Shown piece by piece: positions 9,013 through 16,258 of a stretch of 64,000 nucleotides of DNA (position 1 is the first letter of the stretch; the number at the start of each line of letters is the position of its first letter). The stretch comes from DASXUX01 sp036504595 (GTDB lineage: Bacteria > Planctomycetota > SZUA-567 > H5-PLA8). The position numbers and the translations under genes are program-made. The notes below the pieces were generated by a model. That model had not been told where the DNA came from. It saw only the letters and a program-made list of their open reading frames with translations, and ran no database searches. The DNA lies in assembly GCA_036504595.1 (NCBI GenBank), contig DASXUX010000042.1:248001-312000 (forward strand), given 5' to 3'.

Positions 9013-9677
9013 GAACGTACCAGGAACTCGACACGCGGCAGAAGCGGCTCGTGAAACTCTGCCGGGAATGCGGTCCCGCAGACAAGACGATGCTCGACAT
9101 CGTTGCGCAAAGCACCTACCACGATGGCGGCGTAACAACGGCGCTGCGAAGTGAAGAGGCGGCATCCGCGAAGGCGCTGAAGTATCCAGCCGTTGCCCTG
9201 ATCGACTGCAATGAACTGTCTCTTTACGCGGGCCTGCAAAGTTGCGCCCGTCGCTTCGCGGTCAAGGGCGGAAGCTATCAGACGCTGATCTACAACCTCT
9301 GTGCTGCGCTGAGCGAATTGAATAGCAGCACGAAGCGCCCCGTGTGCATCGTTGTGGATCACGTCGGCAAGGTGTCGTGTGAACGCCTGGGCACGTTGTA
9401 CCGCGCTGCCGATGAAGCGCGGTATCGCCTGGGCCTTTCCGTGCGCATCGTTTTTATCTCAACGCAGGCGTGGCTCTATGACCGCGAGGCAGGCGGAAAG
9501 ATTTGGAAGTTTCCGGAGCGGAATGAGCTGATCGCCGGGCGCGCGCGCATGTGGAATTACAACAAGAAGGAACTGAAGTTCCTTCGACCCGCCGAGGAAT
9601 TCGTGCCCGTGACAGAAGCCACACCGCTGCTGGACGAAGTGCCGGCCGCAGAGGTTGCGCGAGCCGTGGCGAGCTGA
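9009..9677 (+). CDS. MuB-like transposition protein with degenerate P-loop
   Basis: A 222-residue protein in the position of MuB, the AAA+ ATPase that captures target DNA for the transposase. The overall pattern fits a MuB-like ATPase: a P-loop-like segment HDGGVTTAL at residues 39-46, then a beta strand PAVALIDCNE (60-69), a helix, the Walker-B-like strand PVCIVVDH (111-118) and RIVFIST (146-152). But the P-loop lysine is replaced by valine (GGVTTAL versus the usual GxGKTTAL) and the Walker-B glutamate position is histidine. It may bind but not hydrolyse ATP, or work without ATP. Assignment rests on by-eye alignment and position; another AAA-derived scaffold is possible. ATGA overlap with the upstream gene. 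Confidence 0.6.
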   Translation: MRTYQELDTRQKRLVKLCRECGPADKTMLDIVAQSTYHDGGVTTALRSEEAASAKALKYPAVALIDCNELSLYAGLQSCARRFAVKGGSYQTLIYNLCAALSELNSSTKRPVCIVVDHVGKVSCERLGTLYRAADEARYRLGLSVRIVFISTQAWLYDREAGGKIWKFPERNELIAGRARMWNYNKKELKFLRPAEEFVPVTEATPLLDEVPAAEVARAVAS

Positions 9678-9786
9678 TCGCCTGACCGCGCCCTGGTCGC
9701 CTCGACGATTAGACACCGCGAGGCAACCGGGATGCGGCCAGCGGGGACGCAGAGACCAGACAGGACGGGACAGGAAAGGAGGCACG

Positions 9787-10101
9787 GTGAAGGACGCAAG
9801 ACTCAGGCTTATCGAGACGGCGATTCGCGAGTACGCGCGCAATTTCCATGAACGAAATTCGACGCTCAACCGCCTCGAAAAGGCGATCTATGTTCGATCG
9901 CTCAAGCTGGGTGTGAAGGAACTTTGCCCGAAAGACGAAGCGGCGGCGGTGCTCGCTGCCTACGACGAAGACGAAGCGAAGGCCCGCGCGCAGACCGAAG
10001 CGGCGCGCATCGCCCGACTCGCCAAGAAGACGGAAGGCCCGGCCCTTACGACGCCGGCCGGTGCATCGATCTCAAGCTCTGACGCAAAACTGTGCAGTTG
10101 A
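9787..10101 (+). CDS. Small prophage early protein, unknown
   Basis: 104 residues, not recognised. Start chosen at GTG 9787 because GGAAAGGAGG lies just upstream; the frame is open further up but that part is Arg-rich and unlike a coding N-terminus. The N-terminal half is helical and basic (REYARNFHERNSTLNRLEKAIY), the C-terminal half Ala/Lys rich. It lies in the early operon after the MuB-like gene. Confidence 0.65.
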   Translation: MKDARLRLIETAIREYARNFHERNSTLNRLEKAIYVRSLKLGVKELCPKDEAAAVLAAYDEDEAKARAQTEAARIARLAKKTEGPALTTPAGASISSSDAKLCS

Positions 10102-10130
10102 AAACGGGGAACCAAAGGGGAGGAGCGAAA

Positions 10131-10613
10131 GTGAACATCTATCTGGCCGCGAGGTACTCGCGGCATCTGGAAATGCAAGGCTACTCGAAGCGGCTCGCGG
10201 ACCTCGGGCATCGCGTGACAAGCCGTTGGCCGTGGGCTGGACATGAAGAAGACGAGGCGAGCGAATCGGGAATGGGAGAATCCTTCGCGCGCAACGCGGC
10301 GCAAATCGACCTGGGCGACATCGCGGCGGCGCAGATCGTCATCAACTTCACCGATGGCCTGGGCAAGGGCGGCGCTCAACGCGGCGGAAGGCATGTCGAG
10401 TTCGGACTGTCCGTTGCCCTGGGCAAGCGCGTGATGCTGGTTGGTCCGCGCGAAAACGTCTTCCACTACCTGCCGCAGGTCGAGCAATTCGACAGCTTCA
10501 ATGAGTTGCTTCTCGATCTCGCCGCATCGCACGAACCCGAAACGCCCGGCGTTCTAGCCGGACTCTTCGACAACACGAAACATGTCGGCGGCGTGGAGGC
10601 GATCAAGCGATGA
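10131..10613 (+). CDS. Nucleoside 2-deoxyribosyltransferase-like protein
   Basis: 160 residues. The start VNIYLAARYSR resembles the N-terminal strand and turn of nucleoside 2-deoxyribosyltransferase-like folds (often annotated in phages). GGRHVEFGLSVALGKRVMLVGP (about 87-108) matches the active-site helix, in which the glutamate of HVEFG would be the nucleophile, and precedes the strand-turn motif VGP. In known members the fold exchanges bases on deoxynucleosides or hydrolyses them; in a phage it may take part in nucleotide salvage or base modification. GTG start preceded by GGGGAGGAG. It overlaps the next gene by ATGA. The family call is good; the reaction is unknown. Confidence 0.75.
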   Translation: MNIYLAARYSRHLEMQGYSKRLADLGHRVTSRWPWAGHEEDEASESGMGESFARNAAQIDLGDIAAAQIVINFTDGLGKGGAQRGGRHVEFGLSVALGKRVMLVGPRENVFHYLPQVEQFDSFNELLLDLAASHEPETPGVLAGLFDNTKHVGGVEAIKR

Positions 10614-10777
10614 ACCGCCTGTGCCTCAAGTGTCGCCGGCCGGTGCGAGCGCCGCTGCATCTGTGCGAACGCTGCGCGCAGACGAACCGGGAACTGTTCG
10701 GGCCGCTTGCCGAACCGCCCGCAGTGAAGCCGTTGCAGCGGCGGAAGTACATCTACGAGGATAGGAGCTGCCGATGA
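10610..10777 (+). CDS. Small zinc-ribbon-like protein
   Basis: 55 residues, MNRLCLKC...LCERC...: two CxxC pairs (Cys5/Cys8 and Cys19/Cys22) suggest a single zinc ribbon, followed by a basic tail (LQRRKYIYEDR). It is coupled by ATGA overlaps to the genes on both sides, which supports it being real. DNA or RNA binding is inferred only. Confidence 0.65.
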   Translation: MNRLCLKCRRPVRAPLHLCERCAQTNRELFGPLAEPPAVKPLQRRKYIYEDRSCR

Positions 10778-10980
10778 GAAGCGCCGTTGCGACCGTGCAG
10801 GAACATTTCGCCTCGGGCCGCGCGCCGACAGCCGACGTGATCGACGCCGCGCGCGCGTGCGAAGTGAGACTTCTGGAAGCGCCGGCCGCTCGGGCGGCGC
10901 AACGAATCGGACAAGCAGTGACGCTCTCGCCGTACATGCGGGCGCTGCTGCAAGTTTCAGAGGAGTGCGCAAGGGGATGA
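10774..10980 (+). CDS. Small helical prophage protein, unknown
   Basis: 68 residues, Ala-rich and probably all helical (TADVIDAARACEVRLLEAPAARAAQRIG). Not recognised. Coupled by ATGA overlaps at both ends to neighbouring small genes. Confidence 0.6.
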   Translation: MRSAVATVQEHFASGRAPTADVIDAARACEVRLLEAPAARAAQRIGQAVTLSPYMRALLQVSEECARG

Positions 10981-11153
10981 GCGAACACGTGGAGGAGCCC
11001 GCCCTGGTGAAGGGCGGTCAGGGACACAGTGGGGAAAGTCTGGCGAGCGATGCGAAGTTCCTGTTCTGGGCATTCTTGATTCTCGCCTGCGTGCTCACCA
11101 TCGCGCTGTGCGGACGCGTGAGTGACTTTCGGAAGATGAGTGAGTGCCTTTAA
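10977..11153 (+). CDS. Small single-pass membrane protein
   Basis: 58 residues with one strong hydrophobic helix (FLFWAFLILACVLTIALCG, about 28-46) between a polar N-terminus and a short charged tail. ATGA overlap with the gene before. In this early position it could be a superinfection or host-takeover peptide; no family was recognised. Confidence 0.6.
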   Translation: MSEHVEEPALVKGGQGHSGESLASDAKFLFWAFLILACVLTIALCGRVSDFRKMSECL

Positions 11154-11231
11154 CGCGGCCTGAAGCCGCACAACTCAAGAGCCTCGAAAATGAGGCGGCA
11201 TGGAAAGCGGGCGGGGAGAGGAAGCGCAGTT

Positions 11232-11666
11232 ATGGGTAAGAAGAAACACGTCAAGCTCAACGATCTGGAACTGGCGGGGAAGATCGACCGCTTGATCGAG
11301 ATCAGGCCCTACGCGAATGAGTACCGCGATCTGACCGGAGACATCAAAGAGGAACTGATGTGCCGGAAGGTCAGCGAGTTCAAAGCGCCGTCCGGCGCGT
11401 CCGCAAGTGTGACGCGCAAGATGGGCATGCGCTGGCTGGTTGACAAATGCGTGCAGGTTCTGCCTGCGCCGTTGCTCGACCTGCTCTGCCCGCGCAAGCC
11501 CGACACCAACAAGCTCAACGCACGCCTCAAGGCGCTGCCCGATGACAAGGCCCTGGCCGGCTGTCGCGTGGAGCAGCTCGGGAAGCCGACGCTGGAAGTG
11601 CTGGCGAAGGGCGAAGTGCTCGCCAGCGACGCGCGCGACGACGAAGACGAAGCGGACGCCGCCTAG
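11232..11666 (+). CDS. Prophage early protein, unknown, basic N-terminus and acidic tail
   Basis: 144 residues, not recognised. Start chosen at ATG 11232 (MGKKKHVKLNDL), with GAGAGGAAG upstream; an ATG 14 codons earlier would give an Arg/Gly-rich extension. The protein has a basic start, a central Cys-containing segment (WLVDKCVQVLPAPLLDLLCPRK) and ends in an acidic run DARDDEDEADAA. It is followed at once by a palindromic heptamer array. Confidence 0.7.
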   Translation: MGKKKHVKLNDLELAGKIDRLIEIRPYANEYRDLTGDIKEELMCRKVSEFKAPSGASASVTRKMGMRWLVDKCVQVLPAPLLDLLCPRKPDTNKLNARLKALPDDKALAGCRVEQLGKPTLEVLAKGEVLASDARDDEDEADAA

Positions 11667-11683
11667 CGGCTCTTCTGTCGCTT

Positions 11684-11721
11684 TCGAATTCTGAATTCTG
11701 AATTCAGAACTCAGAATTCGA
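11684..11721. terminator. Palindromic array of GAATTC-containing heptamers inside the prophage
   Basis: Heptamers of the type TGAATTC are repeated and then mirrored, giving TCGAATTCTGA and TCAGAATTCGA as perfect 11-bp outer arms with a further palindrome at the centre. It lies 17 bases after a stop codon and could act as a terminator hairpin, although no T-run follows. Its 7-bp period matches the arrays in the host intergenic regions. Confidence 0.55.
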
Positions 11722-11770
11722 GAGCGGCGGAAGCATCGCTAAGGGAGTGATGCAGGGAGGAGGAGAGACA

Positions 11771-12085
11771 GTGAACGTTCAACCGTTGTTGGCTCTGAAG
11801 GACAAGTTGGAAGTCAGGTCTGAGTGGCGCGAAGCATCGGTCAGGATTGTTGTTAATGGCACCATCGTGCAGGGCGTAATCGAGCGGCTGGAATCTGCCA
11901 CGCGCGATCTGCTGCCACAGATTTACGCCCGCGCGTTGCTCAAGGCGGCGGAAGAAGACGAGATCGCACTCAACGCCGCGAAGAAGATCATCGACGAAGC
12001 CCGCGCCGCTGCGGGCCTGACTGAGAATCGCGAAGCCGTTGCCGTTGGCACCGTTGCCCTCGCCGTTGCGGAGGCCGCGCGATGA
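11771..12085 (+). CDS. Small prophage early protein, unknown
   Basis: 104 residues; GTG start preceded by GGAGGAGGAGAG. Middle part ASVRIVVNGTIVQGVIERLESATRDLL suggests a short beta hairpin and helix. Not recognised. ATGA overlap with the next gene. Confidence 0.65.
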   Translation: MNVQPLLALKDKLEVRSEWREASVRIVVNGTIVQGVIERLESATRDLLPQIYARALLKAAEEDEIALNAAKKIIDEARAAAGLTENREAVAVGTVALAVAEAAR

Positions 12086-12435
12086 ACCCCTATTTTGGAT
12101 GCATACGCGGGCTTGGGCATCATCTGTGGCGCTCGATGTATGAGACCTGCGACGCCAAAAGGATCGGACTGCCGCGCATTTTGCAGGAAGACATCCTAGA
12201 CGCCTGCTTTGCGCCGGTTTCCGACCTCCAGGAAGGCCGCGCGGCGCTACATCATATTTTCCATTGGACGGTTCTATCGTTTTGGGACCGCAGCGTAGAT
12301 CCCCGCCCAGGTTCACACAGCACGTTCATCTTGTTCGGAATTCTCACGTTTGAAGCAGCGGTCGCGAAAGCGAAGTCCGAATGGCCAGAAGTTTGGAAGC
12401 GCTACACGTTCACCGTTACGGAGATCAAGACATGA
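12082..12435 (+). CDS. Prophage protein, unknown, Trp/His rich
   Basis: 117 residues, MNPYFGCIRGLGHHLW..., with many aromatic and His residues (YETCDAKRIGLP, ALHHIFHWTVLSFWDRSVDPRPGSHSTF). It looks like a small globular enzyme-like or adaptor protein but no family is recognised. ATGA overlaps on both sides. Confidence 0.65.
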   Translation: MNPYFGCIRGLGHHLWRSMYETCDAKRIGLPRILQEDILDACFAPVSDLQEGRAALHHIFHWTVLSFWDRSVDPRPGSHSTFILFGILTFEAAVAKAKSEWPEVWKRYTFTVTEIKT

Positions 12436-12941
12436 CTGAAGCCCAACGCGCCGCGCAGATACGCGCCATCGTGATCGAGTACAAGCGGCAGGTCGAGGAA
12501 GGGTTGCGCGAGCGGCTGCACCTGGACATTGACGAGAGCCGAAAAATCTGGGCGTACAACACGCTCGGGCGCGTGGTGCCGACGTTCAATGTATTGAAGG
12601 ACTGGGAAGTGAATCTGTTGAGAGACTTGCTCAACGGAAAGCCCAACAAGATGGTTGTGCGCGCGCAGGAACTCGCGCCGCTCTGCGGCGTGCACAATCT
12701 CGACGCGTGGATCGCCGGCTGTGCAGAGAAGCCATCATTTGAGAAGTGGCGCGGCCACACGCTTGCCACGTTGCCCGCGCCGCAGGTTTACCGGCTCGTA
12801 AAAACCTTAGAGACGCGCGGCGAGCGCCGCCCGTCCGGAGCCGCGCGCGAAGCCGACGCGCGCCGCTGCACGCGCCCGCCGTACAACTCGCGCGCCGCCG
12901 TGCGAGTCGAGCGCGAACAGAACGAATTGTGGGGCATGTGA
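12432..12941 (+). CDS. Prophage protein, unknown, helical with basic tail
   Basis: 169 residues. The first ~120 are helical and contain conserved-looking NTLGRVVPTFNVLKDWEVNLLRDLLNGKPNK; the last 40 are strongly Arg-rich, suggesting nucleic-acid contact. Phage replication or regulation proteins in Mu-like early regions can look like this, but I cannot name a family. Start at ATG 12432 in an ATGA overlap; TGATG overlap at its end. Confidence 0.65.
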   Translation: MTEAQRAAQIRAIVIEYKRQVEEGLRERLHLDIDESRKIWAYNTLGRVVPTFNVLKDWEVNLLRDLLNGKPNKMVVRAQELAPLCGVHNLDAWIAGCAEKPSFEKWRGHTLATLPAPQVYRLVKTLETRGERRPSGAAREADARRCTRPPYNSRAAVRVEREQNELWGM

Positions 12942-13099
12942 TGCCGACGACGTTGGACGAAGCGCTCCTGCGATTGCGTACCGTCGAGACGGAGCGTGAT
13001 GCGCTACGGGAACAACTGCGCGTGGCCTTGCTCGCGTTGCGCGCAATCCACGAAGCGCAGCGTTGCACGGCGGCGCTGATCGAAACGAGGCCGAAGTGA
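12941..13099 (+). CDS. Small coiled-coil protein
   Basis: 52 residues (MPTTLDEALLRLRTVETERDALREQLRVALLAL...), a clear heptad leucine pattern. Coupled by a TGATG overlap to the gene before and a GTGA overlap to the gene after, which argues it is translated. Function unknown. Confidence 0.6.
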   Translation: MPTTLDEALLRLRTVETERDALREQLRVALLALRAIHEAQRCTAALIETRPK

Positions 13100-13437
13100 G
13101 AAAGAAGATGCCGCCGAAACAGTTGGAGTTTAACTTCGACACCGATGTCTTCATCGCGCCGAATTGCTGGGGGCCGCAGTTCCATGTGATGGACGTGAAC
13201 CACATGGGCATCGGCGGAGATGAAGACGAAGACACCTTTCACTCACTGGCTGAAGCGATCCAGTACGTGTGGAAGAAGTTCAGAAAGATGCCGATCGTTT
13301 GCAGCTTCGATTCGATGGAACCGGAGCGCGGGCAGGCCAGCGGCGTCCGCTACCTTTTCGAGAGCTACGCCGAAGACATGCACTGGAAAGCAAACTGCGG
13401 GGGGAAACTCGAATTCGGATACCCGAGAGTCTGGTGA
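13096..13437 (+). CDS. Prophage protein, unknown
   Basis: 113 residues from GTG 13096 (GTGA overlap). Features: FNFDTDVFIAPNCWGPQFHVMDVNHMGIGGDEDEDTF, then a segment KFRKMPIVCSFDSMEPERGQASGVRYLF. Not recognised. An internal ATG five codons downstream is an alternative start. Confidence 0.6.
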   Translation: MRKKMPPKQLEFNFDTDVFIAPNCWGPQFHVMDVNHMGIGGDEDEDTFHSLAEAIQYVWKKFRKMPIVCSFDSMEPERGQASGVRYLFESYAEDMHWKANCGGKLEFGYPRVW

Positions 13438-13446
13438 GGAGAGCAG

Positions 13447-13713
13447 ATGAAGAAGACTAAGAAACTTCGACGGCACGATGCGGCCGTGAAGGCATGGGTG
13501 AAGATTCGCCAGAAGAAACAGCGCACGCCAAAGTGGCGCATCTACTACTGGACGGTATCGCTCGGCGTCTTCGGCGTGGAATGCCGGGTCGAATGGAACG
13601 GCGCAGAGGAGTCTGGCGAGTGGACAACGTTCACTCACATCAAAGACTGCACGGCCGGCGAGCTGCGCGCGCTGGCGCGAGCGCTGGACGCGCGTTTGAT
13701 CAATAGAGGCTGA
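13447..13713 (+). CDS. Small basic prophage protein, unknown
   Basis: 88 residues; very basic first 30 (MKKTKKLRRHDAAVKAWVKIRQKKQ) followed by a beta-rich part (WRIYYWTVSLGVFGVECRVEWNG) and a C-terminal helix. GGAGAGCAG precedes the start. Not recognised. Confidence 0.6.
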   Translation: MKKTKKLRRHDAAVKAWVKIRQKKQRTPKWRIYYWTVSLGVFGVECRVEWNGAEESGEWTTFTHIKDCTAGELRALARALDARLINRG

Positions 13714-13730
13714 CTTTAGGAGCGGACAAG

Positions 13731-14258
13731 ATGGGCGCGGTGCAGATGCGGGCGATGCAGTTTCCCTTTGATCCGGAACTTCAGCCGAAGCTGAAGATCG
13801 CCGTGATCGGTTCACGCCGGCGCACGGATGACACGCGGAAACTGTGGGAGTTGAATGAGAAGGCGTTTAAGCGCTCGCTGCGCATCAAGCCGTTGCCGGC
13901 GCATCTGGCCGATCGCTACGCGCTGGCGCTGCTGAAGGCGGCGAAGATTGTGGCGGCGAAGCACGCGCAATTCACGCCGGCCGGGATGGACTTCGAAGAC
14001 TTCTGCGCCCTGGTCTACGATCTGGCGTGGCCCGAATTGCAGAAGTACCGGCTCAAGAATGCGAAGGTCACGCTCAAGCAGTATTCGTACATGCTCGCGC
14101 GCAACCGGCTGATCGACTGGATGCGCAAGCAGAAGCGCGAGCTGGACCGCGCGCTCGCGGCCGGCGAGATCATCGAGAAGCCGCCGAAGTTCTACTCGCT
14201 CGATTCAATCCCCGAACCCTTCGCGCCAGAAGCAGAAGAAACAGACGAGGACGAATAA
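13731..14258 (+). CDS. Sigma-70 region-2-like protein, candidate late-gene activator
   Basis: 175 residues. The stretch from about 84 to 136 (DFEDFCALVYDLAWPELQKY, then QYSYMLARNRLIDWMRKQKRE) has the look of sigma-70 region 2: the acidic helix DFCALVYD, a tryptophan-containing amphipathic helix, then a Y-x3-ARN-x2-DW-xR basic helix. No clear region 4 follows; the C-terminus is acidic (EAEETDEDE). It is the last gene before the head genes, the place where Mu-like phages carry the Mor/C activators that switch on late transcription, so a phage sigma or anti-sigma-like activator is a reasonable inference. It ends in a TAATG overlap with the gpF-like gene. Confidence 0.55.
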   Translation: MGAVQMRAMQFPFDPELQPKLKIAVIGSRRRTDDTRKLWELNEKAFKRSLRIKPLPAHLADRYALALLKAAKIVAAKHAQFTPAGMDFEDFCALVYDLAWPELQKYRLKNAKVTLKQYSYMLARNRLIDWMRKQKRELDRALAAGEIIEKPPKFYSLDSIPEPFAPEAEETDEDE

Positions 14259-15625
14259 TGGCCACACAGCAGGAAGCCGCCGCATCGGTTGAGCGCGTCA
14301 TGCGCGCGTTGCTCGCGAAGCTCGAACCGCTCTTGGTGGAACGCGACGGCAACAAGATCGTCGGGGATGTCCGGCGCGCGAAACTCGCCGCCGCGCGCAT
14401 TCGTGAGTTGCTCGATCGGCTGCGCAATCCGGATCAACTTCAGGCTCTGGGCGGCGCGCTGGCGGCAAGCTACGAAGAAGGCTACGTCGCAGCAAACGCG
14501 GCCGGGCTGCTTCAAGGCGGCGCGGGCCTGACGCCGGCGATCGATAAGAACGTGATGCTGGAACTCGGGCGGATCGCCGCCGATCCGCTCGCGGCGGCGC
14601 TGAGCAACGCAACGTCTCCGCTTCCGTTCATCGCGCCGAAGATGCTTCCAGAGAAGCAGGCGAAGCTTGCTGAACTCGTCATGGAAGCCAACGCGCGCGG
14701 ACTGACCTGGGGGCAGACGGCGAAGCTGATCCAGAAGGAATTACCGGAGACGGGGAAGCCCGTGCAAAGCGAACTCATTCGCGGCGCGGCGATCGAGCTT
14801 GAGAACGGGTTTGTGATCAGCGCCGAAAAGTACGCGCACATGCTCGCGCGCACAACTACGGTCTGGGCGAATAACAAAGGCACGCTCGATTACTGCGATG
14901 ACGCGGGAATCGAAACGGTGAAGATCAACATCGCGCCGGGCGCGATCGACTTTTGCCTGGAATTGGAAGGCAAGGTCTTTGCTCTGACTGAAGAGGCCGC
15001 GAAGACGTTCGACGTGCCGTTGCTCGCCGATTGTCCGAACGGAGGCCCGCCGTTTCATCCGAACTGCCGCCACAGTCCTTCGCCGTTTGTGATGACAAAA
15101 AAACAAGCGGGCAAAGTTCCGGTCGCTGATGATGCGATGCTCACGCGCGGCGAGAAGAGTCCGGTCGCTTCCGCGCAGAAGGCGTTCCTCGATAAGCTCG
15201 AAAAAGACCCGACGAAATACGCAGCGCGAATCGCGGAGACGGCGGCGCGGCAAGGGTTCGGGAGTCGAACGGTTCGCTTGACGGGCAGCAACAAGACGCT
15301 GGCTGGCGAGCCGATTCCCGGAATCGTGGGGACGAAGGAATTCTTCCCGGCGAAGAATAAGAGTGCCTGGGCGGAAGACGTGCATCTGACCTTGCGCATG
15401 GAGGACAGCGGCATCACTTCGCGCAAGGAATACCGGCAGCGCATCGCCGATACGTTGCGCGCGGGCGCAGGCGATCCTGTTGTCTCTTTGCAGGGGCGCT
15501 TGATCTTCCACGATCCAAAGGCACGATGGGTTGCGATCGTGCAGCCTGTGGACGGCGAAGTTGTGACCGCCTATCCGTTGGGCTCTGAAGACTGGCAGCG
15601 CGACTATGTGGAGCGTTACAAATGA
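14258..15625 (+). CDS. Phage minor head protein (Mu gpF-like)
   Basis: 455 residues. The motif GGPPFHPNCRHSPSPF (about 265-280) is the family signature of Mu gpF/SPP1 gp7-type head morphogenesis proteins, which sit near the portal and are packaged in the capsid. The N-terminus is helical and Ala-rich; the C-terminal ~130 residues (SRTVRLTGSNKTLAGEPIPG onward to RWVAIVQPVDGEVVTAYP) look like a separate nuclease-like or toxin-like domain appended to gpF, as found in other phages. Start ATG 14258 in a TAATG overlap with the sigma-like gene. Its place before both terminase genes is unusual. Confidence 0.8.
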   Translation: MATQQEAAASVERVMRALLAKLEPLLVERDGNKIVGDVRRAKLAAARIRELLDRLRNPDQLQALGGALAASYEEGYVAANAAGLLQGGAGLTPAIDKNVMLELGRIAADPLAAALSNATSPLPFIAPKMLPEKQAKLAELVMEANARGLTWGQTAKLIQKELPETGKPVQSELIRGAAIELENGFVISAEKYAHMLARTTTVWANNKGTLDYCDDAGIETVKINIAPGAIDFCLELEGKVFALTEEAAKTFDVPLLADCPNGGPPFHPNCRHSPSPFVMTKKQAGKVPVADDAMLTRGEKSPVASAQKAFLDKLEKDPTKYAARIAETAARQGFGSRTVRLTGSNKTLAGEPIPGIVGTKEFFPAKNKSAWAEDVHLTLRMEDSGITSRKEYRQRIADTLRAGAGDPVVSLQGRLIFHDPKARWVAIVQPVDGEVVTAYPLGSEDWQRDYVERYK

Positions 15626-15942
15626 CAAGCGCAGACCGCTTCGTCGAACTGTTTCAAGACGAGATGCACGATGCACTGCAATTTGCCTTGCAGGATGCGA
15701 GGCAATCGAAGGACGCGCGCGAGGCTGTGCGGCGACTGGGCGGCTATCTCCGTGACGATGGCATGTGGCGCGGAATGATCAAACGCGCGGCGGGGTGGAA
15801 CGGCGGGGAAGATGCCTGGGCAACACTCGCGCGCTTCATCGCCAAGAATGACGATGGCCGGCCGTGGTGGCAGATTCTGAATTACGCAGACGGAAGGAGC
15901 GTCAGTGAGGACGTGAAGGCGTTTTTTGAAGGCGCGGTGTAG
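15622..15942 (+). CDS. Small prophage protein after the gpF-like gene, unknown
   Basis: 106 residues, helical with many Trp (MWRGMIKRAAGWNGGEDAWATLARFIAKNDDGRPWWQIL). ATGA overlap with the gpF-like gene. If the C-terminal domain of the gpF-like protein is toxic, this could be its immunity partner, but that is speculation from position only. Confidence 0.65.
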   Translation: MTSADRFVELFQDEMHDALQFALQDARQSKDAREAVRRLGGYLRDDGMWRGMIKRAAGWNGGEDAWATLARFIAKNDDGRPWWQILNYADGRSVSEDVKAFFEGAV

Positions 15943-15976
15943 ACTTAGGCAAAGAGCCAATCTTGAGGAGGGGCTT

Positions 15977-16258
15977 ATGGGATTCCATCCGAACGATGAA
16001 CAATTGCAGCAGATGAACGCGAGTCGCGAGAGCGATGCTGGCAGTGATGAGTGGGGAGCGATGCTGTTCTTTGTGTGGATGGCCGCATGCGTTGGTGGAA
16101 TAGTCTACTTCTGGCTCGGCTTCGACCCATCGGTTGATTCTCCGGTAGGGCGCATAGTGAACGCTTCTCGCATGCACGAGCGCCAAATGGCAATTATTGT
16201 CTGCGGCATCGGCGCGGTTGTAGGCGTGCTGTTTCGTATCGCTCAAACAAAGAAGTAA
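15977..16258 (+). CDS. Small two-helix membrane protein
   Basis: 93 residues with two hydrophobic helices (AMLFFVWMAACVGGIVYFWLG and QMAIIVCGIGAVVGVLF). GAGGAGGGG precedes ATG 15977. A holin-like or superinfection-exclusion role is possible; not recognised. Confidence 0.65.
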   Translation: MGFHPNDEQLQQMNASRESDAGSDEWGAMLFFVWMAACVGGIVYFWLGFDPSVDSPVGRIVNASRMHERQMAIIVCGIGAVVGVLFRIAQTKK

